Virus record (IMG/VR): IMGVR_UViG_3300025128_000066
Span: 1-49,418 of that record
Reading direction: 5' to 3' (one strand)
Source of the DNA: a virus
DNA: 49,418 bases
The notes under the pieces are model-generated. The model was not told the origin of the DNA, did not search any database, and saw only the letters and a list, made by a program, of their open reading frames with translations. Positions 18,544 to 28,163 of the stretch are shown in pieces. Positions within the stretch are counted from its first letter, which is position 1. Each line of letters starts with the position of its first letter. A program made the position numbers and the translations under genes.

Positions 18544-19197
18544 TCAACCGATAAAATCTTCTTTTATATCTGAGTAATTTATCTTTATCTTCTTTAATGA
18601 CTTAGTTATCTTACGACTTGGTAAATCTGTCGCCTCTCTAATATAAACATACAGTTGCTTCTTGTTATAAATATTAAACCGGTGATAGTTTTTTAATATA
18701 TCATTAACTATTTCTAAAACAGCAAAATCTTCCTTACTATAATTATCTTTAGCCTCCCAATCATCAAAGTCTTCAATGATGCCAGAAATGAACTCTTGAT
18801 TATGCCTACTTACTTCATTTTCTTCATACGCATGAATACTAATATTCTGCACAATAATATCTTGGTTATCATCATCAATAAATCTTTTATTCTTATCTGC
18901 ATTACAACGCTGAATCATCCAGTTCTTTGTTATGGTACCAAAGTAAGAAAAAGATTTTTTGTTTTTAGATATATCAAACTTGTTGAGTTTCTCATAAAGA
19001 TGTGTCATCACCTCATGCTCAATTTGTTCTCTATCCCAAAGTATTTTATTAAAATTGTAAGTATAGTAAATGTTTTCTACGAGCTTACGAAAGGCAGGTT
19101 CTATTATAGCTACAAAAACTTTATGCTTATCTTCGATATCTTCGTTGGTGTTAAACTCAACGATGGCTTCTTCTTGTTCGATTCCCCAATATTTCAT
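18544..19197 (-). CDS. Late sigma factor-like protein, gp55 type (217 aa)
   Basis: Likely redirects host RNA polymerase to late promoters. Residues about 25-115 match the sigma region 2 pattern of T4-like gp55: IEPAFRKLVENIYYTYNFNK, REQIEHEVMTHLYEKLNKFD, ISKNKKSFSYFGTITKNWMI and NADKNKRFIDDDN. The 'FD.sK..n.FsYf..i..N..i...n..K+..iDD' run is the gp55 hallmark. The C-terminal segment YIREATDLPSRKITKSLKKI looks like a helix-turn-helix. At 217 aa it is longer than T4 gp55 (185 aa). AAGGAT lies 7 bases before ATG. It is preceded by a 53-base AT-rich gap and sits within baseplate genes, not with replication genes as in T4. Confidence 0.72.
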   Translation of the reverse strand: MKYWGIEQEEAIVEFNTNEDIEDKHKVFVAIIEPAFRKLVENIYYTYNFNKILWDREQIEHEVMTHLYEKLNKFDISKNKKSFSYFGTITKNWMIQRCNADKNKRFIDDDNQDIIVQNISIHAYEENEVSRHNQEFISGIIEDFDDWEAKDNYSKEDFAVLEIVNDILKNYHRFNIYNKKQLYVYIREATDLPSRKITKSLKKIKINYSDIKEDFIG

Positions 19198-19250
19198 ATT
19201 TATCCTTTTAAGTATAATAACACTTTATTTTAATAAAATTTTTCTTTTTT

Positions 19251-22200
19251 TTAATCTATTACATCGCCGGTTGTCGTATTAACAGCTTTAGTTTCTAACA
19301 AAATAGCTTCTAATGTTGTTGAAAAACCAGATGGACTTATTGACTCCCTTGTGTTGGTAACTAAATATATTCCTTCTAAATTAGGTAATACACCTCTAAC
19401 ATGAATAGTGTTAAAAGGTATAATATTTGTAGTGCCGTGAATAGTTATAGATGCTTTAAACATATATCTTGCTAACAATTGTGTGGCAAAATTAGAACCA
19501 GGTCCAGACTGCAACATTGCGTTTAACTTAGCCATTCTTTCTGGATTTTGCATTAAAAATTTTGTTATAAGGTTTGAAGGTACGGTTGGACCATCAGCAT
19601 CAGAGTTAAAAAAAGCAGTGCTATTATATTGCACTTTGCCAGCTTCTCCACCCACATTTTCGCCACTAACTGTTATAATGTCTTTATATTGATCACCTTC
19701 TTTATTTAAAAAATCTTGAAGTTCTAGAGCTATATTTCCATAGGATAAAAATTGAGCAAACTTATATGGATCTTTTGCAAAAGCTCTTGCGCCCATTTCA
19801 AAAGTGGTAGCAATACCTGGGTCAAATTTAGAGTTCATATCAATTTTTTCTATTAAAGAATCTTTAGCCTTATAATCAAACAATAAATTTTCACTTGGAT
19901 ATTTGTTTTCAAATTGCGCTTGGTCAAAATTATCAAACATTTTTCTAGCAGTTTCTTTCCAATTTTTACTTGCTTGAAAAACTTCAAAAGTTCCATCACC
20001 TCTTTGTCTAACCCCTACATTAACATTTTGACCATTAACTCCTATTGCTTCTGGCCTTATTACTTCTTGTATAAACTGCAATATAGACATATTTGCATTT
20101 TGTTTATTCATTAAGTTTTCTATAACATCTCTACGTATAGGTATATCAGCTGCATTATCAATAGTAAAACTGGATAAATCTGCCATTGTAAGATCCGCCT
20201 CACTACCTTCATCATCATCATCATCTTCTTCAATTTTAAATAAATCTCTATAAGTGGGGTCTGATATTCGCTGATCTTCAGCATCACCCCAGCCTTCATA
20301 CCATGCCTTTTGATGCACCGCCACTCTTTTACCATCACCTGTCTTTCCAATACGCCGGTTATTAGGTAAAGGAGCATAAACATTTTTTAAAATAAACTCC
20401 ATAAATCCTACATCAAGCTCATGGCCTTCAATTATGTCACCGTTAGGTAAGATACCAGAGGGGCTATAATTTTCATTATTAACATTAGTAAGGTATCCTG
20501 TTCCAGGGAGCAACTCAAGAAGCTCACCAATAGGAAGAAAATTAATATAATTACCGCCATCGTATTCCGGAAATCTTGCTGAACCATAAATCTCCGGCGC
20601 TAATCTATAATGTCCTGTGCCATACGGATAATATTGATTAGAATAAGGAGCTGTTTTATTTACTCTTGGGCCTTGTACTGAAGATCCCCTTTTAGGTGTA
20701 ATACTTTGGGCTTGTTGACCATCTTTGGTAGTAATATTACCTCCAATATCATACCCGTTTATTGATGCCACCGAACTACCTTCAGCCGCATAAACAAAAT
20801 TTTCGGATCTTGTAGTGCCTGCGTATGGGTCAGTCTTAACAACCCAAAAAGGAAATCCTACCCCATCAGCAGTTAACTCTGGAAGTTTTACTAGCTGGCT
20901 CCAATCCACTCTTGTTTGGCCTCGACTACTTCCACCTTCGTCACCACTCATAACAGGTGAGTCTTTACCTAAAGAGTTATAATATTGATTTTTATCATCG
21001 TTAGCCTGATCAAAAAAGTTTTTTCTATTGATAACTAATTTTCTTTTCATATCTATAGTTAATTGCATGCAATGCTCATTCGGTCCTATTCTTGGCCCGT
21101 AAGTGCTTTGTGCCCATTGGTCTTCATCGGCCGATTGGTCTGGTTTTGAATTTCTGCCAAGAGGATCAACCGGACGGTTTGCGCGGACTGTTGGGTCGAA
21201 GTTCGCCCCGTCCCATTCTTGTTCAGATTTCAACCAGTGATCACCTTTATTAAGCTTACTATCAATATGGTTTCTGTCACCGCGATCGGTATGCTCATTA
21301 TCATCAAGCGGCCCATCAGATGGCAACCCAACAACACCATCCGGTGTGCCGTATGGCAAAGCAGCCGTTGTTTTTGTAGGATCAATTCTTGTAGCGTATG
21401 CACGGCTTGGATATAAATATATAGGCTGGCCAGCATCTCCTAAATACCATCCAGTCTGTCGAAACCACCCATCACTTGGCCTCGACTCAATAATATTGTT
21501 GGCATCATCTATCATATACCAAGGCTCCAGCGAATTTGGCTTTCTTGGCCACGCACCTGTTATTTTAAATTTTCCAAGCAAAATTGGATTATATACTATA
21601 TTAAAAATATCTAAAAACTCTTGATAGTTTCTTACATAATTACCACCACCAACTTCATAAATAGTTCCATCTTCATTATATAATATAGCCATTGGGCCAG
21701 CCTTGAATCCCCATAGATTTGTCCTTTCAGAAACATTTTGTGGGGTTCCAAAAATACCCCATTGTTTATAATAACTAAGATTATCAACAGTGACATAAGT
21801 CCCGTCATTAAGTCGATCATTTATTATATTTAAGGGAATATAATCAACGCCTTGTGATACTCCTGACTCCAAATTACCCATAATAGAATCGTGAGACTCG
21901 CCAGCCGTTCTCAAATCCATATAGGCTTTAGGATCTAAAACAACTTTTGGCATACCGTCAATTTCACTATCTTTTAAATTAGGGTTAAATAAAAATTGCT
22001 TAACATTACTAGGAGCGTGATACGTAGTGCCTCCTTTTGCTGGACCATAGTTAGTAACATCATTAACACCATAATTTATAATGTTATTAAACCTTCTATA
22101 CCATTGCTGTGCAACTTTACTATTTAATCGCATAGGATGCTCACGACCCATATCAATTTCTAATACATCATCAAAAACAGAAGTGTCGGTATATAGGCTA

Positions 22201-25200
22201 AGTTCAGTCTCTACTCCACCTTCATCTACAAAAGATCTATATTGACTTAGCCTACCTTGTGTAATATTTATTTTTTCATCTATCAGTAATAAAGCGGCAT
22301 TATAATCTTCATATTGTTGATATAGAGGCTCTAATTCTTTACGCAGTCTTTCAATTTGTGCTAGTTTTTGATCAACAGTGCGTTGTACATCAATCAATTG
22401 TTTTTCTAAGGCAATTAACATTCCAACGTTATCGGGGTCTGTAAAAAACTTTGAGTGTTCATTGCCTTCATCATCATCTGAACCTTTAAAGTTATCAGTT
22501 CGTTTGCCAAAAAAAATATAACCAACATATTCTATAGTTACTTTTGGTGTCTGATTTTCTGTTGTATTATCTAATCTTACCCCTGTTTCATAAAAAGTAC
22601 CTGACCGAAATTCTAAGGCATTACCTCTGATGTTTTCTTTAAAATTATTAAAACCATCATAAATAAAATTTCCCATAGCATCTTTATTTACTGCACTACC
22701 TCCATATCCATAATCAGATCTTGTAATTGCATTATGAAAGATATCGGTATCCTCGGCCCCAATATAAGGGCTGATCATGTTTGGGGCAATCTGGTTTCCA
22801 TCAGTATCGACATTTATTGTGCGGCTATATCTTCCACCGGTAAGTTGTTCTATGCCAGCGTTTGGGTTATCTAATATAGTGGTTCCCTCAATAGATTGTA
22901 AGTTTGTTATAGCTGCGATTTTAGATCTAATTTCCATTTCTAGTGGACGCTGCGCGGACTCAATATCGACTTTTTGTTGATTAAGAGGTGCAATGGTATT
23001 TTCTTCTGTTGATATAGTATCTAATAAATCTTGATCTATTTTTTTAGCATCACCACTATCAAAACCAGGATCTGACCATCTTGTACCACCCGATGGCTGT
23101 TTTTTCATAAATCTAGTATTGTTATAAACTTTGCCAGTAAGAAAATCCAAATCAACTGGTTCATCATATATATCTTCTACTGTTCTTCCCTCTTCTTCTA
23201 ATTCTGCTATTCTTCTCCTAATAATATTTTCAAAATAAGCTCCTAAATAATCAATATATCGGTTATACCACATTCTTTGAACTAGAGGCCATAAAGTTGC
23301 TCCAAATTTTCTAAAGACATCAACCTCCATTACATCTTGAGTATATATTGTTCCATATATGGTTTCCCAATTTAGGTTGCCTGTTCTGTCGTCTTTTACC
23401 TGCTCCTGCCAGCTGGCGCTCCACCTATATTTAATTAAATAAAAAAATCTACCACCTCTATCAGCGGCCTTGTATGCAGTTGGATTTGTCGGATCAAAAC
23501 CTTCGGGTGACGCGTGTTCATTACCTTCACCATCTATTGTATCAACATACCAATCTGGTTTAAAAAACGAGGAACCGTCATTTCTTACTATCGACCCCCT
23601 ATGAGGTAATTCAACTGCAACACCTTGAGGTGTAGGGTAGGTTCGTGTGGCCAGACTTTCGGTATCTGGACTAACTACACCAATGTATAACGCTTGACCT
23701 AGACATGGAGTATGAGTTTCATCCACCAGATCAACAGTATCCAATAACTCGCCGGTCATTGGTTTGTTCGTTGGCTTGGTACGATATCGGACTGTTGTAG
23801 ACCCTCCCTCCGATATTGCAACCATCGGTGGAAACATTTTTTCTTTTAACCTTCTAAGAGCTTCTTGTATTCTACTTTCAATAGCCGGATTATTTCTATT
23901 AGCAACTTGGGATTGAAAGGCCGATGCTATATTTGAATCGGGTGAATTATTTAAGTATAAAAATTTGGGACTAAACGAAGTGTCTCCCATCCTTATTCTG
24001 TTTTTGTTAGATTCATTTAAACTTAATTTAATACCATCTAAAACCCACCCTAAATAATAATACATCACTTTTACCCTATAATCAGAAATCTCTTTGGTGT
24101 TTAGGGTGGAGTTTGGATCATCATAGGCATCAAGGTCGTCTTGGCTAGTAATTAGACCGTCTGCTTGATTTGCAGGAACTCTAATGTTAACCTTTTGGTA
24201 ACTAGATATACCTGCTGAATATGGATATCCACGAGAATCAGCAATTTTTCTTTGCTTTATGGCTCTTTGCGTTGCAATATATGATTGTTCATTATACGAA
24301 ACCGTTTCCACATTCATTGCATCCAAAACTTCCGAAAGAGAATGTCCGGCTTCTAAATCTAAAGTCGCTAGAGCAATTTGTGAAATAGCATTTCCGGATA
24401 TTCGACCCATAGCACCTCTTAATGATGCCTGCTCTTGTAATGCAGCTTCAACCATAGTCATTGATTGACCATCGGGTGTGGTGACAGCAGTATTAGTAAA
24501 AGTATTAGCTACACTATTTTGATTGCTCCCAGGTTCATAGTCATAGGTATGCATAAGTTTGCGCCACATAGGTGCCACCGTAGACATTTTTGTTGTAGAT
24601 AAATACATAGAGGTTTTATCCATCAACGTAAGAGACACTTCCAATTGACCCATTTCATTAAAAGCAAAATCATATCCTACAATAACCACGCGTGCTGCAG
24701 CCCAATATCCTCCAGTATCTATATTACCTATTGGCACCCCCATCATCTGCCTTCTTACTTCTCGGCCATTATCATCTTGATAGGTATCACCTTGTGGATC
24801 TATTCGTAATTGAGGTGGCGCAGATGCATCAAACCCATGTACTGTTCTAGGGTTAGACCACCCATAAAGAATCAAAAACTCACCTTGCAATGTAGACATT
24901 TTAGCATATTCTGGTCTATCATTTAATATTTTGGGATCATTAATAGTAAGTCGCATTACAAATTTTCTTGCACCTAAGCCATTACTTTTTCCATAGTCAA
25001 CTGATAAATCAGTTACACCAATACCTCCAGTAAAGTCTTTTGTTTGAGAGATGGCTTCAGCCATTATTATGCCATTAGCTGGCGTTTCACCTAACATTAA
25101 GGTGTCATTATCCTTGTCTTTTTGTGGCTGATACATATACAAATTAATAAATCGCTTTTTTAATTTAGATTCAAGATAGTCAGTTAAATCTTCATTTGAT

Positions 25201-25505
25201 GTTGCATTTGCATCTGGAGAACTAAAAAGAGTGGCCGCTTCGCCTTCTAAATCGGGGTGATATACAACGCGGCGAGATAAAGAAGCGTCAGAACTAAACA
25301 TCTGATCGTAAGCGTTTTGATCAAAAATACCAATAAGTTGCACAAAAGGAGTCATACCACTAATAATTTGATTATTAGCTTGCCTCCTATCGTTCCATCC
25401 TTTTACAACATCTGGCATCGTGTCGGCATTAAACACTCCACCAGCTTCTTCTTGCTGCTGTAAAAGTATACTAGCATCATTTATATTGCGTGTTGTTTGA
25501 GTCAT
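19251..25505 (-). CDS. Giant baseplate hub-like protein (2084 aa)
   Basis: This is the largest protein in the window. Two ends look hub-like (gp27/gpD type). Residues about 50-310 include TPFVQLIGIFDQ, LSVDYGKSNGLGARKFVMRL, LQGEFLILYGWSNPR and QLEVSLTLMDKTSMYLS. The last 70 residues include ASITIHGTTNIIPFNTIHVR and YLVTNTRESISPSGFSTTLE, like the 'lkG.p.i..g..v.v.g.....Y.V....hsi...gf.t' ending of tail hubs. Between them are about 1600 residues of insertions, with helical stretches (about 1020-1090, LEKQLIDVQRTVDQKLAQIE) and an acidic run (EEDDDDDEGSE near 1758). T4 gp27 has only 391 aa. The ATG overlaps the stop of the LysM gene (TAATG). Similar giants occur in marine T4-like phages as unnamed virion proteins. 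Confidence 0.7.
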   Translation of the reverse strand: MTQTTRNINDASILLQQQEEAGGVFNADTMPDVVKGWNDRRQANNQIISGMTPFVQLIGIFDQNAYDQMFSSDASLSRRVVYHPDLEGEAATLFSSPDANATSNEDLTDYLESKLKKRFINLYMYQPQKDKDNDTLMLGETPANGIIMAEAISQTKDFTGGIGVTDLSVDYGKSNGLGARKFVMRLTINDPKILNDRPEYAKMSTLQGEFLILYGWSNPRTVHGFDASAPPQLRIDPQGDTYQDDNGREVRRQMMGVPIGNIDTGGYWAAARVVIVGYDFAFNEMGQLEVSLTLMDKTSMYLSTTKMSTVAPMWRKLMHTYDYEPGSNQNSVANTFTNTAVTTPDGQSMTMVEAALQEQASLRGAMGRISGNAISQIALATLDLEAGHSLSEVLDAMNVETVSYNEQSYIATQRAIKQRKIADSRGYPYSAGISSYQKVNIRVPANQADGLITSQDDLDAYDDPNSTLNTKEISDYRVKVMYYYLGWVLDGIKLSLNESNKNRIRMGDTSFSPKFLYLNNSPDSNIASAFQSQVANRNNPAIESRIQEALRRLKEKMFPPMVAISEGGSTTVRYRTKPTNKPMTGELLDTVDLVDETHTPCLGQALYIGVVSPDTESLATRTYPTPQGVAVELPHRGSIVRNDGSSFFKPDWYVDTIDGEGNEHASPEGFDPTNPTAYKAADRGGRFFYLIKYRWSASWQEQVKDDRTGNLNWETIYGTIYTQDVMEVDVFRKFGATLWPLVQRMWYNRYIDYLGAYFENIIRRRIAELEEEGRTVEDIYDEPVDLDFLTGKVYNNTRFMKKQPSGGTRWSDPGFDSGDAKKIDQDLLDTISTEENTIAPLNQQKVDIESAQRPLEMEIRSKIAAITNLQSIEGTTILDNPNAGIEQLTGGRYSRTINVDTDGNQIAPNMISPYIGAEDTDIFHNAITRSDYGYGGSAVNKDAMGNFIYDGFNNFKENIRGNALEFRSGTFYETGVRLDNTTENQTPKVTIEYVGYIFFGKRTDNFKGSDDDEGNEHSKFFTDPDNVGMLIALEKQLIDVQRTVDQKLAQIERLRKELEPLYQQYEDYNAALLLIDEKINITQGRLSQYRSFVDEGGVETELSLYTDTSVFDDVLEIDMGREHPMRLNSKVAQQWYRRFNNIINYGVNDVTNYGPAKGGTTYHAPSNVKQFLFNPNLKDSEIDGMPKVVLDPKAYMDLRTAGESHDSIMGNLESGVSQGVDYIPLNIINDRLNDGTYVTVDNLSYYKQWGIFGTPQNVSERTNLWGFKAGPMAILYNEDGTIYEVGGGNYVRNYQEFLDIFNIVYNPILLGKFKITGAWPRKPNSLEPWYMIDDANNIIESRPSDGWFRQTGWYLGDAGQPIYLYPSRAYATRIDPTKTTAALPYGTPDGVVGLPSDGPLDDNEHTDRGDRNHIDSKLNKGDHWLKSEQEWDGANFDPTVRANRPVDPLGRNSKPDQSADEDQWAQSTYGPRIGPNEHCMQLTIDMKRKLVINRKNFFDQANDDKNQYYNSLGKDSPVMSGDEGGSSRGQTRVDWSQLVKLPELTADGVGFPFWVVKTDPYAGTTRSENFVYAAEGSSVASINGYDIGGNITTKDGQQAQSITPKRGSSVQGPRVNKTAPYSNQYYPYGTGHYRLAPEIYGSARFPEYDGGNYINFLPIGELLELLPGTGYLTNVNNENYSPSGILPNGDIIEGHELDVGFMEFILKNVYAPLPNNRRIGKTGDGKRVAVHQKAWYEGWGDAEDQRISDPTYRDLFKIEEDDDDDEGSEADLTMADLSSFTIDNAADIPIRRDVIENLMNKQNANMSILQFIQEVIRPEAIGVNGQNVNVGVRQRGDGTFEVFQASKNWKETARKMFDNFDQAQFENKYPSENLLFDYKAKDSLIEKIDMNSKFDPGIATTFEMGARAFAKDPYKFAQFLSYGNIALELQDFLNKEGDQYKDIITVSGENVGGEAGKVQYNSTAFFNSDADGPTVPSNLITKFLMQNPERMAKLNAMLQSGPGSNFATQLLARYMFKASITIHGTTNIIPFNTIHVRGVLPNLEGIYLVTNTRESISPSGFSTTLEAILLETKAVNTTTGDVID

Positions 25506-25825
25506 TAATTAATAGCCTTATTTTTTTCTATAAGCTCAATAAAAGGATCAATACTATTAGGTATTTTTAACAAAAAACCAGGTAATAATTTATAAGAAAA
25601 AGGATTATCTAAATCATTTAACATACAAATTGCCCACCAATAAGTACCACTACCTAAAAAACTTTGAGCCAAATGATCCAGTCGATCCGATTCTTTAAAC
25701 TTTATAACACTGTAGGGTATAGAAGACAAATCATTTCTATTAATAGAGGGAAATGTTTCTAATCTTTTTGGGTCAGATGAAGCGCTTTTAACTGTTCTAA
25801 ATTTATTGTATCGTGAGGTTGCCAT
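25505..25825 (-). CDS. LysM-type baseplate protein, gp53-like (106 aa)
   Basis: A small LysM-like baseplate protein that bridges hub and wedge in contractile tails (T4 gp53 class). The core motif is KFKESDRLDHLAQSFLGSGT followed by YWWAICMLNDLDNPFSYKLL and PGFLLKIPNSIDPF, which matches 'v...DrlD.lA.+ylGdg.yWw.I...N...np.....G..L.IP'. Its end overlaps the hub-like gene by TAATG, implying coupled translation. AAGGAAAAA precedes ATG. It is shorter than T4 gp53 (196 aa). Confidence 0.82.
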   Translation of the reverse strand: MATSRYNKFRTVKSASSDPKRLETFPSINRNDLSSIPYSVIKFKESDRLDHLAQSFLGSGTYWWAICMLNDLDNPFSYKLLPGFLLKIPNSIDPFIELIEKNKAIN

Positions 25826-25838
25826 TTATTTTTCCTTA

Positions 25839-28154
25839 TTAAACATAAATAAGTTTATCATTATCATCAAGAACTGGTACTTGCAATGTTTGCCGGACTC
25901 CACCATTACCCTCTACATTTAACTCTTCATTTAACGCCTCAACTTTAGATAGGTAAGGTAAATTTTCACCTTGATTACTATCCATAACTCCAGCATCAAG
26001 AAAACGCTCCCCATACCCAACTTCACTAATTAAGCCAAGTTCATCAAGCTGTTCAAAAGAATCAAAAGGACTTTGTCCAGCAATCCCAGTAGTCTCACTA
26101 CCCAATGTTCTATATCTTTGAGTGGCGGTGTTTAAGCCACCACCAGGCCCATTATAAAAATCTGTATCGCGGGTAGGCACATTATCATGTATAATTTGAT
26201 AGCTCATAGTTACTGTACAACCTTGAGGCATTCTTGCAGCAGCGGTCATCTCCCACTTACCGCCACCAAAACCCAACCAATCATAAGAAAGACTTCTAAT
26301 AATGCCTGTTTTATATTGAAAAACATCACCTATTCTTAAGGCAACAATTGGCCCTTCTGACATTCTACCAGTAGTATCATAATCCGGATAACACTGTTGA
26401 GCTAACCATAAAACTCTTTCATAAACATTTTGTAATTGCCTCATTTCATTAGCAAAAATAGTAAAGCTTAAATCCATCGTTCTATCTGTAAATGTATAAG
26501 TATGAGCTTGCTCACTTCTACCAAAAAAATGTTTAGAAGCCCACGTAGGTGTATATGATTCAGACAAACTATTAAGATTTGCTTGCAAAAAACAAACTTG
26601 AAAACGCCCTGCACCATTAGTTTTTTTATTGACTGTAGAAAACGTAAAAGGAAAATATTGTCCTTGACCCATAGCTACAACTTGTTTAGCAACTTCAGTT
26701 CCCTCTAAAGTAGAAGAAAAATCTTTAACCATTGGCTCTATTTTACTCGCGTCTGTATTGGTTACAGGACCATTGTTGGTAAACCCTGATGCCCTTTTAT
26801 CGTAGGTTAAATATTGTGCATCGTCTTTTTCAAAAGAAAAAGGCACCGTGTCGGGCTTAGTTACCGCCTCAGCACCACTAATTAAACCTAAACTTCTATT
26901 AGCCGCTGGCTCCTGTAAAAGATTAATAGCGGTACCTGCAACAACGCCATTATTAAAAATAGGGTTGCTTGCATTTATTCCACCAGCAGCGCCACCTCTA
27001 TTTCTTGTATATAACGATTGAAAGGTTGCATTGGTGTCGCCATATCCAGGCGTTCCTACACCATTTCCTGTAGTATTTCCTGGTATATTTAGTGGTGAAG
27101 TAAGCCCAAGGAAACTATTACCTACACTAGGTGGTAATAAAAGATTTTGCTGTAAGTTTTCTATCAAAGGTTTTTTAGTTAAATAATTTTCCGCTGGTCT
27201 TCCCCAACCAGCAACATAAAGTTGAGAAATTCTATCTACGCCAACAATACCGGATAACATATCATAAAATGTTGATAAACCAAAATCATCCGTTGCAGCA
27301 CCTAACCCCTCAAAAAACTCGCGAGATACATCTTGAGCTTCGGTTCTAACATTATCCGCTAAAGTAATATTGCCGCCCATAACTTGACCTAAAACAAAAC
27401 CTTGCATAGCTGAGTTATGAAAATCCATAGTGCTTGGCTCATCTACAAAACTTTGGCCTTGTTCAGCATAAAAATTAAAGTCATACGCCCTACTACTTTT
27501 ATATCTGTTGTTTACTGTACTTTGTCCAGCAATCCCTGCACTTACCGCACCATCGCGAGATGCTACTTCACCTTCTACTGGGTGTGTGTTTCTATATACT
27601 GGACCACCATCATCATCACTAAAAAACACACTCCATGTTTCTTGCAATAAAGTAAATAAACTTTTTCTTCCTTTTAGTCGCATGAAATTTTGAGGATTAT
27701 CTTTATATTCTCCACTATAATCATTAACTGTATTTAAAACTGTAGTAATAGAGGTAGATTTACCAGTATATTTATCCACTCTAGTTTCACCTAGCACTGC
27801 ATTGTTCTTTTCACCCAAACCTAGTGCCACACCAACTGGTTTATCACTACCGATAGTGTCGTGATCACGTTCCGGTAAAAAATCATTTTTACCGAAAGCA
27901 TCACCAACTTTGGCAGGGAACTCTATTTCTCTAACAAAATATTCGTGACCTGGCTCAACATTTTCGCCAAATCTTGTAGCTTGCTCTATTCTTGGGTTGT
28001 TAATATTTACTTCACCCCAACTGCCATCATAAGATCCAATTTGATTGCTAGCTGCAGCAGACATATTGATATTACCTAATGTAGCCATATTATCTACAAA
28101 TAGTTCAAGTATGCTCTTGCCTCTATCGTCTAATAATGTTCTAGTAGTTGCCAT
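25839..28154 (-). CDS. Baseplate/tube adaptor protein with CIS-tube-like C-terminal part (771 aa)
   Basis: Probably joins tube and hub. Residues about 525-670 show a tail-tube/adaptor-like pattern: VCFLQANLNSLSESYTPTWA, FGRSEQAHTYTFTDRTMDLS, YERVLWLAQQCYPDY, GPIVALRIGDVFQYKTGIIR and MPQGCTVTMSYQIIHDNVP. This order (W..., R.v.f.f, L..L....YP, P..+.v.wG....tG.+.s+..., P....v..t+.v) is common to contractile-tail adaptor proteins placed beside the LysM protein. The N-terminal 500 residues, rich in Asn and Gly, match nothing I know. It sits between tape measure and gp53-like genes, the usual place of adaptor genes (gp48/gp54 or CIS adaptors); which one is not decided. Confidence 0.65.
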   Translation of the reverse strand: MATTRTLLDDRGKSILELFVDNMATLGNINMSAAASNQIGSYDGSWGEVNINNPRIEQATRFGENVEPGHEYFVREIEFPAKVGDAFGKNDFLPERDHDTIGSDKPVGVALGLGEKNNAVLGETRVDKYTGKSTSITTVLNTVNDYSGEYKDNPQNFMRLKGRKSLFTLLQETWSVFFSDDDGGPVYRNTHPVEGEVASRDGAVSAGIAGQSTVNNRYKSSRAYDFNFYAEQGQSFVDEPSTMDFHNSAMQGFVLGQVMGGNITLADNVRTEAQDVSREFFEGLGAATDDFGLSTFYDMLSGIVGVDRISQLYVAGWGRPAENYLTKKPLIENLQQNLLLPPSVGNSFLGLTSPLNIPGNTTGNGVGTPGYGDTNATFQSLYTRNRGGAAGGINASNPIFNNGVVAGTAINLLQEPAANRSLGLISGAEAVTKPDTVPFSFEKDDAQYLTYDKRASGFTNNGPVTNTDASKIEPMVKDFSSTLEGTEVAKQVVAMGQGQYFPFTFSTVNKKTNGAGRFQVCFLQANLNSLSESYTPTWASKHFFGRSEQAHTYTFTDRTMDLSFTIFANEMRQLQNVYERVLWLAQQCYPDYDTTGRMSEGPIVALRIGDVFQYKTGIIRSLSYDWLGFGGGKWEMTAAARMPQGCTVTMSYQIIHDNVPTRDTDFYNGPGGGLNTATQRYRTLGSETTGIAGQSPFDSFEQLDELGLISEVGYGERFLDAGVMDSNQGENLPYLSKVEALNEELNVEGNGGVRQTLQVPVLDDNDKLIYV

Positions 28155-28163
28155 TTATAATCT

